The notes below the pieces were generated by a model that saw only the letters and a list, made by a program, of their open reading frames with translations, was not told the DNA's origin and ran no database searches. A DNA stretch of 64,000 bases from a virus. This document shows positions 62,415 through 64,000 of the stretch, piece by piece (the stretch's first letter is position 1; each line of letters begins with the position of its first letter). The stretch covers positions 1-64,000 of IMG/VR virus record IMGVR_UViG_3300025039_000014; one strand, given 5' to 3'. The position numbers and the translations under genes are program-made.

Positions 62415-63938
62415 ATGGATCTCAAGAAACTCGTCAAGCGTCGCCATCCCGAGTTCGCGGGAAAGCTGACTCACTGGCAGTTCCTCCATGCCACTTATCA
62501 GGGTGGACGGGATTGGTTTGACCAACACATCTTCCGCTATCTGAAAGAAGGCGATTGCGAGTTCAAGGATCGCAAGTCACGCGCCTACCGTTTCAACCAC
62601 ACCCGAGAAATCGTCAACCTGGTCAACAAATACGTCTTTCGCGGTGACATCACCCGCAAGAAGGACGCTGACAAGGCGATTCTCGACTTCTGGAAACGAA
62701 CCACTCGCGACGGCATCTGCATCGACGAATTCATGCGTCAGGCAGATATCGAATCCTCGATCTACGGTCGCGTCTGGATCGTCGTCGACTCCACCCACAA
62801 AGGCGAAGCGGTATCCAAGGCCGACGAGCGTTTGAACGGCTCGAAGACCTACGCCTACGTGGTGCCACCGACCCACATGCTCGATATGGGCACTGACGAT
62901 GACGGCCAACTGCTGTGGATGTTGTTCTACGAACCGACCCGAGACGACGATGACCCGTTTACGTCCTCCGGTGCGATCGAGGACCGCTGGCGTCTCTGGA
63001 CCCGAACGAGCTGGTCTCTGTATGCCCTGAGTGAAGAGAAAGGGCCGGACGGCGAGCCCCTGGTCATCGAGATGGATAAGGGCGACAACCACCTGGGCGA
63101 AGTGCCGGTGGTGCCGCTCGACGCGATGGTCTGTCATGAGTCGCGCTACTCGTCACCGGCGCTGATCAATGACATCGCCTACCTGGATCGAGCGGTCGCC
63201 AACTACCTCTCGAACCTCGACGCGATCATCCAGGACCAGACGTTTTCGCAGCTGGCGATTCCGGCGCAGAACATGATGCCGGGCGACAAGGAATACAACC
63301 AGATGGTCGCGATGGGCACCAACCGGGTGTTCGTCTTCGACGGTGGCGAAGGTGGTTCAGGCCCCTTCTTCCTCTCGCCTGACGTCAAGCAGGCGCATCT
63401 GATCCTCGAAGTGGTCAGCAAGATCATCAACGAAATCTACCACTCGGTAGGTGTCGCCGGTGAGCGGACCAAAGAGGACAACTCGAAGGGTATCGACAAC
63501 AGCTCTGGCGTCGCCAAAGCCTACGACTTCGAGCGGGTCAACAGCCTGCTTGCATCGAAGTCGAGCGCCCTGCAACGCGCGGAGAACCGAATTTCCCGAC
63601 TGGCGGCGATGTATGCCGGAGTCGAGATGGACGCGGATGACCGCGTCGTGGATTACCCGAAGTCGTATGACGTTCGGGGTCTGACGGATGAATTCGCTGT
63701 GGCCGAGCAACTGAGCCTCATCGACGCGCCGGAAACCGTCAGACGCGAGCAGATGCGCTCGCTGGTCGACAAGCTCTTCCCGAACCTCACGGACGATGTG
63801 CGTGCGGCGATCGAGAAGGAACTGGAGAAGTTCCCCGCGTCACCCGAAGCCTTGCCTGGCATGCCGCCACTTCCGCAGCAGCCGGCACAGCAAGAGGATG
63901 ACGCCCCTACCCAGCAGGACCAGTGGACCGCCGAGTGA
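62415..63938 (+). CDS. Portal protein
   Basis: 507 residues from the ATG at 62415; a GTG three codons earlier is possible. YSSPALINDIAYLDRAVANY and the following long helix, with LAIPAQNMMPG, resemble SPP1/DUF4055-type portals. Tail region Pro/Gln-rich. Forms the DNA gate at the head vertex. Confidence 0.85.
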   Translation: MDLKKLVKRRHPEFAGKLTHWQFLHATYQGGRDWFDQHIFRYLKEGDCEFKDRKSRAYRFNHTREIVNLVNKYVFRGDITRKKDADKAILDFWKRTTRDGICIDEFMRQADIESSIYGRVWIVVDSTHKGEAVSKADERLNGSKTYAYVVPPTHMLDMGTDDDGQLLWMLFYEPTRDDDDPFTSSGAIEDRWRLWTRTSWSLYALSEEKGPDGEPLVIEMDKGDNHLGEVPVVPLDAMVCHESRYSSPALINDIAYLDRAVANYLSNLDAIIQDQTFSQLAIPAQNMMPGDKEYNQMVAMGTNRVFVFDGGEGGSGPFFLSPDVKQAHLILEVVSKIINEIYHSVGVAGERTKEDNSKGIDNSSGVAKAYDFERVNSLLASKSSALQRAENRISRLAAMYAGVEMDADDRVVDYPKSYDVRGLTDEFAVAEQLSLIDAPETVRREQMRSLVDKLFPNLTDDVRAAIEKELEKFPASPEALPGMPPLPQQPAQQEDDAPTQQDQWTAE

Positions 63939-63989
63939 CCGGCGCCCACACCACCCGATAGGCCAAGAGACCGGCCATAGGAGCTTGAG

Positions 63990-64000
63990 ATGAAGAAGTC
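63990..64000 (+). CDS. Start of next gene, cut by the window
   Basis: ATG AAG AAG begins at 63990, after AGGAGCTTGAG. Nothing more can be said; in this position a head or scaffold gene is expected. Confidence 0.5.

Overview
The window reads as part of a large tailed bacteriophage genome. It carries phage replication and recombination genes, a nucleotide-metabolism block, dozens of small ATGA-overlapping phage genes, and at the right edge the start of a packaging/head module (terminase small subunit, terminase large subunit, portal). A LexA-like repressor, a second HTH protein, a Phd/VapC-type toxin-antitoxin pair and a LexA-boxed umuDC operon point to a temperate phage, possibly one kept as an extrachromosomal phage-plasmid. 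No integrase, ParA or Rep gene is visible here. The host is probably a GC-rich gammaproteobacterium: the SOS box is of the CTGT-N8-ACAG type, and the seryl-tRNA synthetase and class Ia ribonucleotide reductase look gammaproteobacterial. A Halomonas-like host is only a guess.

Layout. 0-5.5 kb: HTH gene, a small gene, and a CobT-like (zincin + VWA) and CobS-like (AAA+) pair. 5.5-16.5 kb: DnaE-type polymerase with a uracil-DNA-glycosylase-like C-terminus, small genes, LexA-like repressor, gp32-like ssDNA-binding protein, 5'-3' exonuclease, RecA. 17-21.7 kb: Mre11/Rad50-like (SbcD/SbcC) pair and a RuvC-like resolvase. 21.8-27.6 kb: NrdA, NrdB, a MazG-like pyrophosphohydrolase, thymidylate synthase. 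27.6-33 kb: small genes, RNase H, UmuD, UmuC, toxin-antitoxin pair. 33-43 kb: small genes plus an HD-type (p)ppGpp-hydrolase-like protein, DHFR, a P-loop kinase and a DnaQ-type exonuclease. 43-51.5 kb: an accessory, repeat-rich and largely non-coding stretch with isolated genes, secreted proteins and an island of foreign composition. 51.6-55.7 kb: seryl-tRNA synthetase, small membrane protein, RHH-like protein, UvsW-like helicase. 55.8-59.4 kb: a tight operon of two ParB-like proteins, an ABC ATPase, a HExxH protein, a GNAT-fold protein and a winged-helix protein. 59.4-60.5 kb: a gene-free repeat region. 60.5 kb to the end: terminase small, terminase large, portal, start of the next gene.

The strongest system-level signal is a dispersed 16-bp palindrome, GTAAGT-N4-ACTTAC. 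It occurs at nearly every operon start, at 18 or more places, either inside the -35/-10 spacer or just downstream of the -10. It looks like the operator of one phage repressor that switches the whole genome off in the prophage state. Other notable points are the phage-encoded SerRS, the DnaE-UDG fusion, the ParB-ABC-zincin-GNAT cassette next to the packaging genes (a candidate DNA-modification system), several leader-RNA structures, and a second shared motif around TTTACGCGT. No tRNA gene or CRISPR array was recognised by eye.
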